Shown here piece after piece: positions 52,568-61,539 of a stretch of 64,000 nt of DNA. The notes below the pieces were generated by a model, which had not been told where the DNA came from, searched no databases, and saw only the letters and a program-made list of their open reading frames with translations. The position numbers were made by a program, and so were the translations under genes. Source of the DNA: Vibrio casei (lineage in GTDB: Bacteria > Pseudomonadota > Gammaproteobacteria > Enterobacterales > Vibrionaceae); assembly GCF_002218025.2 (NCBI RefSeq), contig NZ_AP018681.1, forward strand, positions 434,001-498,000, read 5' to 3'. Each line of letters opens with the position of its first letter. The stretch's first letter is position 1.

Positions 52568-54069
52568 GCGACATCCTTACTGATATTTTTACCGACTGCA
52601 CACGCCAGTAGTAATTCTTGATTTGCTTGTTTAGCGTTAAATTCGCCACTGATCTTTCCCTCATGCATGACTAAAATACGGTCACTCATGCCAAGTACTT
52701 CAGGCATTTCAGAGGACACCAAAATGATGCTCATGCCTTCAGCCTTAAACTTATTGATCAATTGGTAGATCTCTTTCTTAGCTCCTACATCCACACCACG
52801 CGTGGGCTCATCTAAAATCAGCACATTTGGGCGGGTCATCAAACCTTTCGCAATGGCGACCTTTTGTTGATTACCCCCCGATAAGTTGCCAATGATCTGT
52901 TCACGATTAGGCGTTTTAATATTGAATAAGTCTATAAAGTCGTCGACAGCCATGACTTCACTATTATGTTGGATTTGAGCACCTTTGCTAAAATGCTGTA
53001 GAGCAGAAAGCGTCATATTGTCCTTTACCGACAAACCCAACACCAATCCATCTCCTTTACGGTCTTCAGAGATGTAAGCTATACCATTAGTGAGCCCTTC
53101 TTGCGGGGTTCTAGAGTGAATCGATTTCCCTTCAAGTAATACTTCGCCACTTTGGTATGGAAGAGCGCCGTAAATCATTTTCATTAGTTCAGTGCGACCG
53201 GCGCCCATTAAACCAGACACGCCAACAATTTCACCACGCTTTAAATCAAAACTCACATCGTAAATACCTTTACCGGTTAACCCTTTTACTTCAAGGAGTG
53301 TATCACCAGATTGAACCGCAATTCGTGGGTACTGTTCTTCAAGCTTACGCCCAACCATCATTTCGATTAAGGCATCTTCATTGGTGCTTTCAACGCTGCA
53401 TTCACCAATAAATTTGCCATCACGTAATACGGTAATATCGTCACAAATTTCAAATATTTCTTTTAAGCGATGTGAGATATAGACAATGCCACAACCTTGA
53501 TCGCGTAATTCATTGATCACTTTAAATAAGAAATCGGTTTCTTTATCGGTCAAGGCATCGGTAGGCTCATCCATGATGATGACTTTAGATTCAAACGACA
53601 GGGCTTTGGCGATTTCAACCATTTGTTGTTCACCAAGGCTAAGCTCGCCAAGTAGAGTATTCGAAGTGCGCTGAACATTTAAACGAGCCAGTAACTTATC
53701 TGCTTTTACATGCATTTGATCCCATAGAATACGACCAAAACGATTAGTGATTTCACGGCCTAAAAAAATGTTTTCAGCAATACTAATTTCAGGAATAAGA
53801 TTTAATTCCTGATGAATAATACTGATGCCAGCTTGCTGTGAGTCTCTCGGGCCTTTGAATTGAGAGGGTAGACCTTGGTAGTGAATCTGGCCGGAATCCA
53901 TTGAATAAATTCCTGTTAGTACCTTCATTAATGTCGATTTACCCGCACCATTTTCTCCCATTAGCGCCATTACCCGCCCGGGATATACATTTAAGCTAGC
54001 CTGATCGAGTGCTTTGACGCCAGGAAAGGCTTTTTCGATACGGTTAAGTTCTAATATGGCTTGTGTCAT
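52564..54069 (-). CDS. rbsA: Ribose ABC transporter ATPase (two ABC domains)
   Basis: 501 aa from ATG 54069 ([20 protein letters not shown]), the length of E. coli RbsA; the open frame to 54132 would overlap rbsD. First ABC domain with [13 protein letters not shown] and [15 protein letters not shown]; second with [27 protein letters not shown] and [14 protein letters not shown]. Starts 14 bases after rbsD. Confidence 0.95.
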   Translation of the reverse strand: MTQAILELNRIEKAFPGVKALDQASLNVYPGRVMALMGENGAGKSTLMKVLTGIYSMDSGQIHYQGLPSQFKGPRDSQQAGISIIHQELNLIPEISIAENIFLGREITNRFGRILWDQMHVKADKLLARLNVQRTSNTLLGELSLGEQQMVEIAKALSFESKVIIMDEPTDALTDKETDFLFKVINELRDQGCGIVYISHRLKEIFEICDDITVLRDGKFIGECSVESTNEDALIEMMVGRKLEEQYPRIAVQSGDTLLEVKGLTGKGIYDVSFDLKRGEIVGVSGLMGAGRTELMKMIYGALPYQSGEVLLEGKSIHSRTPQEGLTNGIAYISEDRKGDGLVLGLSVKDNMTLSALQHFSKGAQIQHNSEVMAVDDFIDLFNIKTPNREQIIGNLSGGNQQKVAIAKGLMTRPNVLILDEPTRGVDVGAKKEIYQLINKFKAEGMSIILVSSEMPEVLGMSDRILVMHEGKISGEFNAKQANQELLLACAVGKNISKDVA

Positions 54070-54083
54070 AACAAATCTCGTTT

Positions 54084-54503
54084 TTAAAAAGTCACACCAG
54101 TTTGAAAGATAACATTGGCATAAGGGGTACACTCACCAGTACGAATGATCGCTTTGCTTTGATGTGTTCGTAGTTTGAAATCTTCATGAGGAAGGTAAGT
54201 AATAGACAATGTTTTCCCTGTCTCCAATTCTTCTATCTTTAAGCATTGAAGTAAGGCTTGGTGATGTTGTGCACTGACTTGCTTAAATTCATTTGCAATG
54301 ATCACCCCTTCAATTTGTGACTCTTTTAACAGAACTTCGACGGTTTGTATAAAGCTTGGGATACCATGGGTTAATGCAAGATCAATACGTTCAACCGAAG
54401 AGGGAACCGGTAAACCAGCATCACAAATAGTGATTTCATCGGTGTGACCAAGTGTCGCCACCAAATATGAAAGCTCTGAATGGAGTAAAGGGGTTTTCTT
54501 CAT
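54084..54503 (-). CDS. rbsD: D-ribose pyranase
   Basis: 139 aa from ATG 54503 ([20 protein letters not shown]); an earlier in-frame ATG at 54572 would place the operator inside the gene and is rejected. Family blocks are [15 protein letters not shown] (catalytic His/Asp), [10 protein letters not shown] and [12 protein letters not shown]. It interconverts pyranose and furanose forms of ribose so RbsK can use the sugar. First gene of the rbs operon. Confidence 0.95.
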   Translation of the reverse strand: MKKTPLLHSELSYLVATLGHTDEITICDAGLPVPSSVERIDLALTHGIPSFIQTVEVLLKESQIEGVIIANEFKQVSAQHHQALLQCLKIEELETGKTLSITYLPHEDFKLRTHQSKAIIRTGECTPYANVIFQTGVTF

Positions 54504-54534
54504 AGTGATACAACCTATATTCAAATAATTCGAA

Positions 54535-54556
54535 TTCATCGAAACGTTTCGATGAA
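54535..54556. promoter_or_regulatory. RbsR operator 1
   Basis: Core CATCGAAACGTTTCGATG extended by TT/AA on both sides: a perfect 22-bp palindrome 32 bases before rbsD. It carries the GAAACGTTTC centre known for RbsR. Confidence 0.9.
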
Positions 54557-54612
54557 TAATAGTAACAAACAAAAATAATGCATTACTTCACCAAATAAAT
54601 TGTGAAATGGAT

Positions 54613-54630
54613 CATCGAAACGTTTCGATG
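54613..54630. promoter_or_regulatory. RbsR operator 2
   Basis: CATCGAAACGTTTCGATG, the same 18-bp palindrome. Centre-to-centre distance to operator 1 is 76 bases, so looping across the rbs promoter is possible. It also lies 137 bases before the divergent deacetylase gene. Confidence 0.9.
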
Positions 54631-54766
54631 GTGATAGGCCTGAGTGATCAGGGTCACATTGAAGCAGAATAAGAGGGTGAGGTTAAGCTGTATTTTTACG
54701 GTGAAGCTGATAGCATCGACAGGGTACTTTTTTGACTATTATCGACTAAAGCTGCCACGAAACCTT

Positions 54767-55705
54767 ATGATCCCACTTATTTATCATCCTATTTACTCTG
54801 CTTTGGATTTGCCTGCTAAGCACCGTTATCCCATCAGTAAGTACCGTCTTTTGTATCAAGCTATTCATTCTATAATGCAAACTAGCTCGGTATGGCAATC
54901 TATGTTAGCTTTTGTTGAACCTGAACCCGTGACGATTGAACAAATCAAAGTGGTGCACCATTCTGATTATGTCGAAGCCTTGTTGCAGGGAAACTTGCCG
55001 GCAGCGAAAATGCGTCGTATTGGATTCCCGTGGAGTGAAGCATTAATTGAACGAACTTTGATGTCATCCGGAGGGACATGTAAAACGATCGAGATGGCAT
55101 TAGAGTGTGGTATTGCGATTCATCTCAGTGGTGGATATCACCATGCACATGCTGATTTTGGCAGTGGATTTTGTTTATTCAATGATTTGGTTATCGCGGC
55201 AAAACATGCATTAACCTTTGATAATATTGATAAAGTATTAGTTGTTGATAGTGATGTTCATCAAGGTGATGGTACGGCAACATTAACTCAAAATAATAGT
55301 GACATTGTCACGTTGTCATTTCATTGCGAAAAAAATTTCCCAGCCAGAAAGCCTAATTCTACGATGGATGTGGCGTTGCCAAGAGAAACTAATGATGCAG
55401 AGTTTTTAGATCACTTTACTGCCATTGTTGAAATGGCGATTAATCTGCATCAGCCCGATGTCATTCTTTATGATGCAGGTGTGGATATTCATATAGATGA
55501 TGAGCTCGGTTATTTTCAAGTCTCGACTGAGGGAATTTATCAACGAGATAGGTTTATGTTTGACTTAGCGAAGAAACGGCATATCCCGATTGCCTGTGTT
55601 ATTGGCGGGGGCTATCGTTCGAAGCACCAAGATCTCGTGCCTATACATATCCAGCTAATAAAAGCGGTAATTGATTCACTAAACGAGAAAGAGTCTTTAA
55701 CTTAA
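54767..55705 (+). CDS. Histone deacetylase-like hydrolase (class IV type)
   Basis: 312 aa from ATG 54767 (MIPLIYHPIYSALDLP). The open frame to 54644 adds 41 residues unlike the family. Zn-dependent deacetylase fold: LSGGYHHAHADFGSGFCLFN (tandem His), VLVVDSDVHQGDGTA (metal Asp/His) and LYDAGVDIHIDDELG (second metal Asp). Bacterial members remove acetyl groups from lysines or polyamine-like substrates; the substrate here is unknown. Divergent from rbs; 12 bases before a Nudix gene. Confidence 0.9.
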   Translation: MIPLIYHPIYSALDLPAKHRYPISKYRLLYQAIHSIMQTSSVWQSMLAFVEPEPVTIEQIKVVHHSDYVEALLQGNLPAAKMRRIGFPWSEALIERTLMSSGGTCKTIEMALECGIAIHLSGGYHHAHADFGSGFCLFNDLVIAAKHALTFDNIDKVLVVDSDVHQGDGTATLTQNNSDIVTLSFHCEKNFPARKPNSTMDVALPRETNDAEFLDHFTAIVEMAINLHQPDVILYDAGVDIHIDDELGYFQVSTEGIYQRDRFMFDLAKKRHIPIACVIGGGYRSKHQDLVPIHIQLIKAVIDSLNEKESLT

Positions 55706-55717
55706 GGAAGATTAAGC

Positions 55718-56275
55718 ATGGAGCAGGCTAAACAAGTAAATTCAAACCCGCTAGAACCAAAGCAGTTACAACCAAAGCAACAGCATAGAATTCGTGCTGC
55801 AGGTATCATCATTAAAGATAATTCGTTACTTTTATTACGAGTAAAAGATTTTAGTGGTGAATATTGGATTCCACCGGGTGGTGGCCTTGAAGAAAATGAT
55901 GGGCATACTAAAGCGTGTTTAAAGCGAGAGTGCCATGAAGAAGCCGGTATTGATGTGACAGTGGGAAAATTAGTCTGTGTTAGAGAGTTTTTAGAAACCA
56001 CACGAAATATTTATCATGCTGAGTTTTTTTACCATATTACGGATTTTTCTGGTAAGCCTCATATCGATAATTTAGCTGGGCACAACGACGCTGTGTTTAT
56101 ACAAGAAATCGAATGGGTGCCGATTGAAACCTTAGAGCAGAGACGCACTTTTCCGACCGATCTTAAACACGTTGCCATGCTGGTCTTACAACATAAAGCG
56201 AGTGTTCATCTTGGCAGTTATGTGCAGGGCGAATTTGAAATACACAATCAAATGTCTGATGATAATTCTTTATAA
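55718..56275 (+). CDS. Nudix hydrolase
   Basis: 185 aa. Nudix box from GGGLEENDGHTKACLK to RECHEEAGI (residues about 50-74): it keeps R-E-x-x-E-E-x-G, but the first conserved Glu is Gly. That Glu is structural rather than metal-binding, so activity is likely. The N-terminal 25 residues are Gln/Lys-rich. Substrate unknown (a nucleoside diphosphate derivative is the family norm). Co-directional with the deacetylase gene (12-base gap, GGAAGA upstream); its end overlaps the next gene tail-to-tail by 28 bases. Confidence 0.88.
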   Translation: MEQAKQVNSNPLEPKQLQPKQQHRIRAAGIIIKDNSLLLLRVKDFSGEYWIPPGGGLEENDGHTKACLKRECHEEAGIDVTVGKLVCVREFLETTRNIYHAEFFYHITDFSGKPHIDNLAGHNDAVFIQEIEWVPIETLEQRRTFPTDLKHVAMLVLQHKASVHLGSYVQGEFEIHNQMSDDNSL

Positions 56276-56757
56276 GTCAGAAATAATCTCGCATCAAATT
56301 CCAGTTGATGGTATTCCGGTTCCATATGGCAACATAAGGCATAAAAGGCTTTGTTGTGCTCTTTTTCTTTAATGTGCGCCAATTCGTGGACCACTAACAT
56401 GCGCAACAGTGGTTCTGGTGCCTCTTTAAAGATGGAGGCAATACGGATTTCGTTCTTAGCTTTTAACTTACCACCATGATTACGAGACACAAAAGTGTGC
56501 AAGCCCAAGGCATGATTGACGATATGAATTTTCGGGTCATAAATGACTTTGGATAAAGGGGATGATTTCTTTAAATAACGATTTTTAATCGCCATTGTGT
56601 ACTCGTAAAGTGCTTTTTCGGTGGTTAACGTATGCATTGTTGGATATTTACTTTTCATCCATGCGGCTAACTTGCCTTGTTCTATCAAGCTTTGAACTTG
56701 AGACAATACATTTTCCGGATAACCTTGCAGGTACTTTAAATTTACACTGTTCTTCAT
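56248..56757 (-). CDS. YgjP-like zinc metallopeptidase domain protein
   Basis: 169 aa. HELAHIKEKEHNKAFY (near residues 125-140) is the HExxH...H zinc motif of the YgjP/DUF45 family, with Glu further on in CHMEPEYHQLE. No signal peptide, so cytoplasmic. Peptidase activity is inferred from the motif only. Overlaps the 3' end of the Nudix gene by 28 bases on the opposite strand. Confidence 0.82.
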   Translation of the reverse strand: MKNSVNLKYLQGYPENVLSQVQSLIEQGKLAAWMKSKYPTMHTLTTEKALYEYTMAIKNRYLKKSSPLSKVIYDPKIHIVNHALGLHTFVSRNHGGKLKAKNEIRIASIFKEAPEPLLRMLVVHELAHIKEKEHNKAFYALCCHMEPEYHQLEFDARLFLTYKELSSDI

Positions 56758-56817
56758 TCAATATTCTTTCAGTTTCAGCTTATATTCGTTGCAATGGGTA
56801 ATGTCTTATCCCCTAAA

Positions 56818-56841
56818 GTAAAAGCGATCCTAAGATCGCTT
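56818..56841 (-). terminator. Terminator after the ABC-class ATPase gene
   Basis: AAGCGATC (56822-56829), loop CTAA, GATCGCTT (56834-56841): an 8-bp perfect stem, followed on the minus strand by TTTTACTTT. Confidence 0.75.
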
Positions 56842-56862
56842 CTATCACACAGACACCATCAC

Positions 56863-58512
56863 TTACACTTTAAATTGTGCTTTACGAAGTCGATTTAAAA
56901 CCGCCATGACATCGAGTGTGCGAGGCTTGGCTAAGTCACCATTTTTGGGCATGGCTTGATACCAATCGTTTTGCAATGCTTGCTCAAATATATGAGACGG
57001 GTTGTCACTCCAGCCAGGCTGTTGAGACAGTTGGAACCATAACCAACCAATGGCATTGAGTTCGCTGGTGGACTCAATTTGTTCAAGAGCGGAAACATCA
57101 ACATGCTCTTTACCAAAACGCAGAGTATGAGTGCCTTTACCTTGAATTCGAAATTTACCTTCCGCCAAAATCTTCTGTAAACATAGATTATTAAATGAAC
57201 GAGCAGGATGCTGAACCAGTGGCGTTTCGGTTTCTTGATTACGCTGGCTTGGGTGCTGTTTGATGACTTCTTTTGCTTTTTCCGTCACATCCAAGGCTTG
57301 GTAGTCATGCATTTGAATCACGGTATCGGCAACATCGAAATAATCCCCCGATCCACCCATGACAATAATAGAAGAGACGCCTTGCTCATCACGTAATTGC
57401 CCAATGCGATCGACCAAAGGTGTAATGGGTTCATCCCCTTTACTGACTAAAGCTTGCATGCGTTCATCGCGGATCATGAAGTTGGTAGCCGAAGTGTCTT
57501 CATCAATAAGAAGAGTACTTGCTCCCGCTTCTAAAGATTCTTGTAACCAAGCCGCTTGAGAGGTTGACCCAGATGCATCTTGCGTCGAAAAATCCGTCGT
57601 ATCTTTCCCCATAGGTAAATGGTTAATGTAATTCGAAAGATTCAAATGATGAACACTACGGCCATCTTCTGCTCGAATTTTCATCGCTTGCGGATCAGTA
57701 ACAATGTACTCACGACCATCGGTTGGTATGTGATCGTAAATAGAACGTTCTATCGCGGTGAGTAAAGTGGATTTACCGTGAAAACCACCACCGACAATTA
57801 AAGTAATACCCTTTGGAATACCTAAACCACGAATTTGACCTTTGTGTGGTGTATTTAAAGTGTACGCTAACGTTTCAGGTGCACTAAAGGTGACGGCATT
57901 TTTCATTGGTAGATCACAATCACCAGAAACACGTGGTAAGACACTACCGTCTGCAACAAATGCAACAAGGTTGTTTGTCGCCAATTGATGACGAAGCGCC
58001 ACTTGATCTTCCACCACTTCACAGTGACGTTTTAGTGCTTCTATATCGATTTCACGCGCAATGGTTGACCGGCGGATAAACTTAGGCAAGTGAAAAGTCA
58101 GTATGTTAATGGCTTTCTTACTTAAAATCTGGCGACCATCGGCTGGTAAGTTGACACGAAAACGAAGTTCAATGCCACTTTCATCAAACACAACGGCAGT
58201 ATGGTCGAGCACACTTTGTCCGTTGAAGGCAATATCGACGGAAAGTTCGGGCTGAGCTAATTGAGAAAAGTAACGAGCGATATAGTCACGAGCGGCACGT
58301 TGATAATCTTCAGATTGGTCTAGTAACCATTGTAAATCCGTTAATGACCATGCTCGGCGAGCTCGTAAGCGTGAAGCGGTCGCATGTGGATCACCTTGCA
58401 CTGTATCGATGAAAAGATCGAAATCTGTAAAATCATATTGGCCTTTGATTTGCTGGTAAGCACGATAGTTTTGTTTTTCGATATTTTTCAGTTTGAAGAT
58501 CAGCGTATCCAT
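56863..58512 (-). CDS. Predicted ATPase of the ABC class (COG3044 type)
   Basis: 549 aa. Walker A GGGFHGKSTL (near residue 239), a Walker B-like STLLIDEDTSATNFMIRDER (near 339-358) and IVMGGSGDYFDVADTVIQM. N-terminal region binds nucleic acid or another partner, unknown. The family is widespread, soluble and lacks a defined function; it is not a transporter, having no permease partner. Single gene with its own terminator. Confidence 0.82.
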   Translation of the reverse strand: MDTLIFKLKNIEKQNYRAYQQIKGQYDFTDFDLFIDTVQGDPHATASRLRARRAWSLTDLQWLLDQSEDYQRAARDYIARYFSQLAQPELSVDIAFNGQSVLDHTAVVFDESGIELRFRVNLPADGRQILSKKAINILTFHLPKFIRRSTIAREIDIEALKRHCEVVEDQVALRHQLATNNLVAFVADGSVLPRVSGDCDLPMKNAVTFSAPETLAYTLNTPHKGQIRGLGIPKGITLIVGGGFHGKSTLLTAIERSIYDHIPTDGREYIVTDPQAMKIRAEDGRSVHHLNLSNYINHLPMGKDTTDFSTQDASGSTSQAAWLQESLEAGASTLLIDEDTSATNFMIRDERMQALVSKGDEPITPLVDRIGQLRDEQGVSSIIVMGGSGDYFDVADTVIQMHDYQALDVTEKAKEVIKQHPSQRNQETETPLVQHPARSFNNLCLQKILAEGKFRIQGKGTHTLRFGKEHVDVSALEQIESTSELNAIGWLWFQLSQQPGWSDNPSHIFEQALQNDWYQAMPKNGDLAKPRTLDVMAVLNRLRKAQFKV

Positions 58513-58673
58513 AGAGTTTCAGTATCGCTTTTGATGAGAATAAAGACTAAAGCGGGATTATATACCTAAGTCACTTCAAGATGCGAATTTCAGCTTAATA
58601 AAGCTTTAGAGAATAGGGGTATTCAATAGCTGAAGAGCAGAACAATAAAAATAATGAATCGGTTGATAAGGAA

Positions 58674-58713
58674 CCTCTCTAATAAGCAATGCTTGAGGAT
58701 CGCATTAGAGAGG
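58674..58713. other. Hairpin downstream of fabV
   Basis: CCTCTCTAAT (58674-58683) pairs with ATTAGAGAGG (58704-58713), a perfect 10-bp stem enclosing a smaller AAGCA/TGCTT stem. There is no T-run on either strand, so it is a weak terminator candidate or an RNA structure after fabV. Confidence 0.5.
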
Positions 58714-58760
58714 TGATGAGCCTGTGAAAGGAGGCTGAAATATCTCGTTTTATCGTGGCA

Positions 58761-59957
58761 CTATGGTTGAAGCGAACGTAAATATTCGACATCAACATCT
58801 TGCTGATAATCTACACCATGAATATCAAAACCATTTAACTGCATAAATGCTTGCTTATAACCATGGTAATCACCAACGTGCTTAAAATTATCTTGATTCA
58901 TATTCGTCATGATTTCACTTACACGAGCTTGAATGCTTGGTTTTAGCTCCCACTCATCCATACGGATCAATCGTTCGGCATCAACGGGCGGTTTTTCTTG
59001 ATTCAATTTGGTCGAGAATAAGCGTTGCATTTGCTCGATACACCCTTCATGGTTTCCTTCTTCTTTCATGGCTTTATAAAGAGCGATCATATAAGGCGTG
59101 AAAGTGGGAATAAACACGCTTGCTTTAGTCACTAAAGCTTTACAAGCTGTTGCGTAGGCTGCGCCATTAAAACTTGCCAATTTAATGTTTAAAGAGTGAC
59201 TCGCTTGATGCAAATCGACTTTTGCCCATCCTAATGTGCCATCACGATAAATTGGGTAGTTAGCTTCACAACCAATGTAAGAGAATGCGATGGTTTTACA
59301 CCCTTCAGCAATCGATTCTGAATTGATTAAAGTGTCGACCCATGATTCCCAATCCGATCCACCCATCACTTGGATTGTGGCTTCAATTTCTTCATCCGTG
59401 GCAGGTTCAATGCTCGTTTCAATCCATTGATCATTGTCAAGCAATACCGTAGCACCTGTGACGCTGTCACCAATTGGTTTGATGCTAGAAACCCAATTTT
59501 TATTGGTGTTTGGGTTCGGGCGAACACCTGTTGCTAAGCTATAGATGATGAGATCTACTTCGCCTTCGAAGTAAGTTTCAATCGCTTCGATAACGTGTTC
59601 TCGGGTTGCCTTGGCAAAGGCATCACCAATAATGTTGATCGCAATGCGACCCTCTTTTTCGGCTTCTTGTTTGAAAAAAATATTATTATACCAACCAGCA
59701 CTTCCTACTCCTTTTTCAGAAGGACCACGTTCAAACGATACACCAATCGTATCGGCTTCACTGCCACCGAAAGCTAATGCAATCCGAGAGGCTAATCCAA
59801 AGCCAGAAGATGCCCCTAAAATGAGCACACGTTTTGGGCCATTTTCGATTTGTTTCGCGTTTTTTACGAACTGAATTTGTTGCTGTACTGATGCCTGACA
59901 TCCGTATGGATGGGCACTTCGGGCAACGACACCCTTGATGATTGGTTCGATAACCAT
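58761..59957 (-). CDS. fabV: Enoyl-[acyl-carrier-protein] reductase FabV (NADH)
   Basis: 398 aa. FabV start MVIEPIIKGVVARSAHPYGC, NAD-binding RVLILGASSGFGLASRIAL (residues 43-61), and the extended catalytic motif Y237-x8-K246 (YRDGTLGWAK). It performs the last reduction of each fatty-acid elongation cycle. FabV is the usual Vibrio enzyme and is naturally tolerant to triclosan. Single gene. Confidence 0.96.
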   Translation of the reverse strand: MVIEPIIKGVVARSAHPYGCQASVQQQIQFVKNAKQIENGPKRVLILGASSGFGLASRIALAFGGSEADTIGVSFERGPSEKGVGSAGWYNNIFFKQEAEKEGRIAINIIGDAFAKATREHVIEAIETYFEGEVDLIIYSLATGVRPNPNTNKNWVSSIKPIGDSVTGATVLLDNDQWIETSIEPATDEEIEATIQVMGGSDWESWVDTLINSESIAEGCKTIAFSYIGCEANYPIYRDGTLGWAKVDLHQASHSLNIKLASFNGAAYATACKALVTKASVFIPTFTPYMIALYKAMKEEGNHEGCIEQMQRLFSTKLNQEKPPVDAERLIRMDEWELKPSIQARVSEIMTNMNQDNFKHVGDYHGYKQAFMQLNGFDIHGVDYQQDVDVEYLRSLQP

Positions 59958-60105
59958 ACGATATCCGCCTCTAAAGTAAGGAATAAGTCTTTAGAATAGA
60001 AACAATTAGCCTGTAGCGTATTGAGCAAACAGGGTATTAGTGGCAATTTTATGATTTATTTAAAGAAAATTTGTTTCAGATCATGAATGGAAGTGCTTGG
60101 AAATG

Positions 60106-60136
60106 AAAAAACGAACCTAATTTAGGCTCGTTTTTT
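60106..60136 (-). terminator. Terminator after tesA
   Basis: A-run 60106-60111, CGAACCTAA / TTTAGGCTCG stem with one mismatch, T-run 60131-60136. It is symmetrical and can stop transcription on either strand; tesA ends at 60177. Confidence 0.8.
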
Positions 60137-60176
60137 ATGATCTATATAGAAGCTGTGTGCGTAATGCAATAAGCAT

Positions 60177-60791
60177 TTACAGAATCAATTCCAGCTGAGA
60201 CGCCATAAAATCAGCGATCCAAGGTTGTGCTACCGCTTTTGGATGAAGGCCATCTTTCATCATCCATTCTGGTTTTACGATTACCTGTTCGAGGAAAAAC
60301 GGTAAGATCGGAATGTCTTGCTGTTTAGCAACCTCTGGGTATAAATTGGAAAATGCTTGCGTATAACGCTTACCATAATTGGGTGGCACCATGATTTGCA
60401 TGATAGCAACATCACTATTAGCGGCTTTACTTAAGGTAATAATTTGTGTCAGATTTTGCTTTATAGTGGTAGGTGAAAAGCCTCGTAAGCCATCATTAGC
60501 TCCTAATTCAACAATGACCCAATCGGGGTTATGTTGTTTCAATAGAGCAGGTAATCGCTGTAAGCCATTACCTGAAGTATCACCAGAAATACTGCCATTT
60601 ATGACCGTGGCATTAATCCCTTTTTGTTTGAGTTGATCAGGCAATAATGAAGGCCAGCTTTGTTCTATCGGCATTTGATAGCCCGCACTAAGGCTATCGC
60701 CTAGAATTAAAATTGTCGTGTTTGCGCTGTTCGCCGCGTGCGTAATGGAAGAAAGACTTAACACTAGAATTAAGGATAGAAATCTCATCAT
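60177..60791 (-). CDS. tesA: Acyl-CoA thioesterase I / lysophospholipase L1 (periplasmic)
   Basis: 204 aa from ATG 60791 (MMRFLSLILVLSLSSITHA), with AGGTG at 60800-60804. Signal peptide for the periplasm. SGNH hydrolase: ILGDSLSAGYQM (Ser), NGSISGDTSGNG (Gly), ELGANDGLRG (Asn) and DGLHPKAVAQPW (Asp/His). It hydrolyses acyl-thioesters and lysophospholipids. It diverges from ybbA, and the two start codons overlap (60789-60792), as the genes are also neighbours in E. coli. Confidence 0.93.
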   Translation of the reverse strand: MMRFLSLILVLSLSSITHAANSANTTILILGDSLSAGYQMPIEQSWPSLLPDQLKQKGINATVINGSISGDTSGNGLQRLPALLKQHNPDWVIVELGANDGLRGFSPTTIKQNLTQIITLSKAANSDVAIMQIMVPPNYGKRYTQAFSNLYPEVAKQQDIPILPFFLEQVIVKPEWMMKDGLHPKAVAQPWIADFMASQLELIL

Positions 60792-61539
60792 GTCACAATC
60801 ACCTACAGAAAATGTTATCAATAAAAATGCAACAACTCAGGCAAAGCCGCCATGTTCAACCATGGCCAATGTGGTTATCCAAGCTGAGGGTGTTGGTCAA
60901 TCCGTTTCAACCAATAAAGAGCATTTAACCATATTAAAGGGTGTGAACCTAGCCATTCTGGAAGGAGAAAGTGTCGCTATTGTAGGGACCTCTGGTGCTG
61001 GTAAATCAACTTTAATGACATTGTTGGCAGGATTAGATAGCCCAACACAAGGTGAAATTAGCTTACTAGGAAAGTCATTATCAAAGATGGATGATGAAGC
61101 TCGTGCTGCATTGCGCAGTGATTCGATTGGTTTTGTATTCCAAAGTTTTCTTTTAATTCCGACTTTAACAGCATTGGAAAACGTAACATTACCGTGCTTA
61201 CTTAAAGGCGAAAAAGAAAACATAGAAAGGGCGACCCATTTATTGAACGAAGTAGGGTTAAAAGATCGCTTAACACATACGCCGAGTCAACTTTCTGGTG
61301 GTGAACAGCAACGGGTAGCATTGGCGAGGGCTTTCATGATTCAACCTAAAGTACTGTTTGCCGATGAACCGACAGGCAACCTAGACCAAATTACTGCAGC
61401 AAAGATCATAGAACAGTTATTTGAGCTTAATAAAGCGCATAACACAACCTTAGTACTTGTTACCCACGATAACGACTTAGCAAAGCGTTGTGATCGCATA
61501 TTACACATGCAAGCCGGTGAGTTGGAGGATCAAGCATGA
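60790..61539 (+). CDS. ybbA: ABC transporter ATPase YbbA
   Basis: 249 aa from ATG 60790 (MSQSPTENV). The family core begins near residue 26 (ANVVIQAEGVGQSV), so the ATG near 60862 is an alternative that would leave a gap to tesA. LolD/MacB-type ATPase: Walker A GTSGAGKST, Q-loop FVFQSFLLIP, signature LSGGEQQRVALARAF, Walker B VLFADEPTGNLD. Works with YbbP. Overlaps ybbP by four bases. Confidence 0.92.
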   Translation: MSQSPTENVINKNATTQAKPPCSTMANVVIQAEGVGQSVSTNKEHLTILKGVNLAILEGESVAIVGTSGAGKSTLMTLLAGLDSPTQGEISLLGKSLSKMDDEARAALRSDSIGFVFQSFLLIPTLTALENVTLPCLLKGEKENIERATHLLNEVGLKDRLTHTPSQLSGGEQQRVALARAFMIQPKVLFADEPTGNLDQITAAKIIEQLFELNKAHNTTLVLVTHDNDLAKRCDRILHMQAGELEDQA

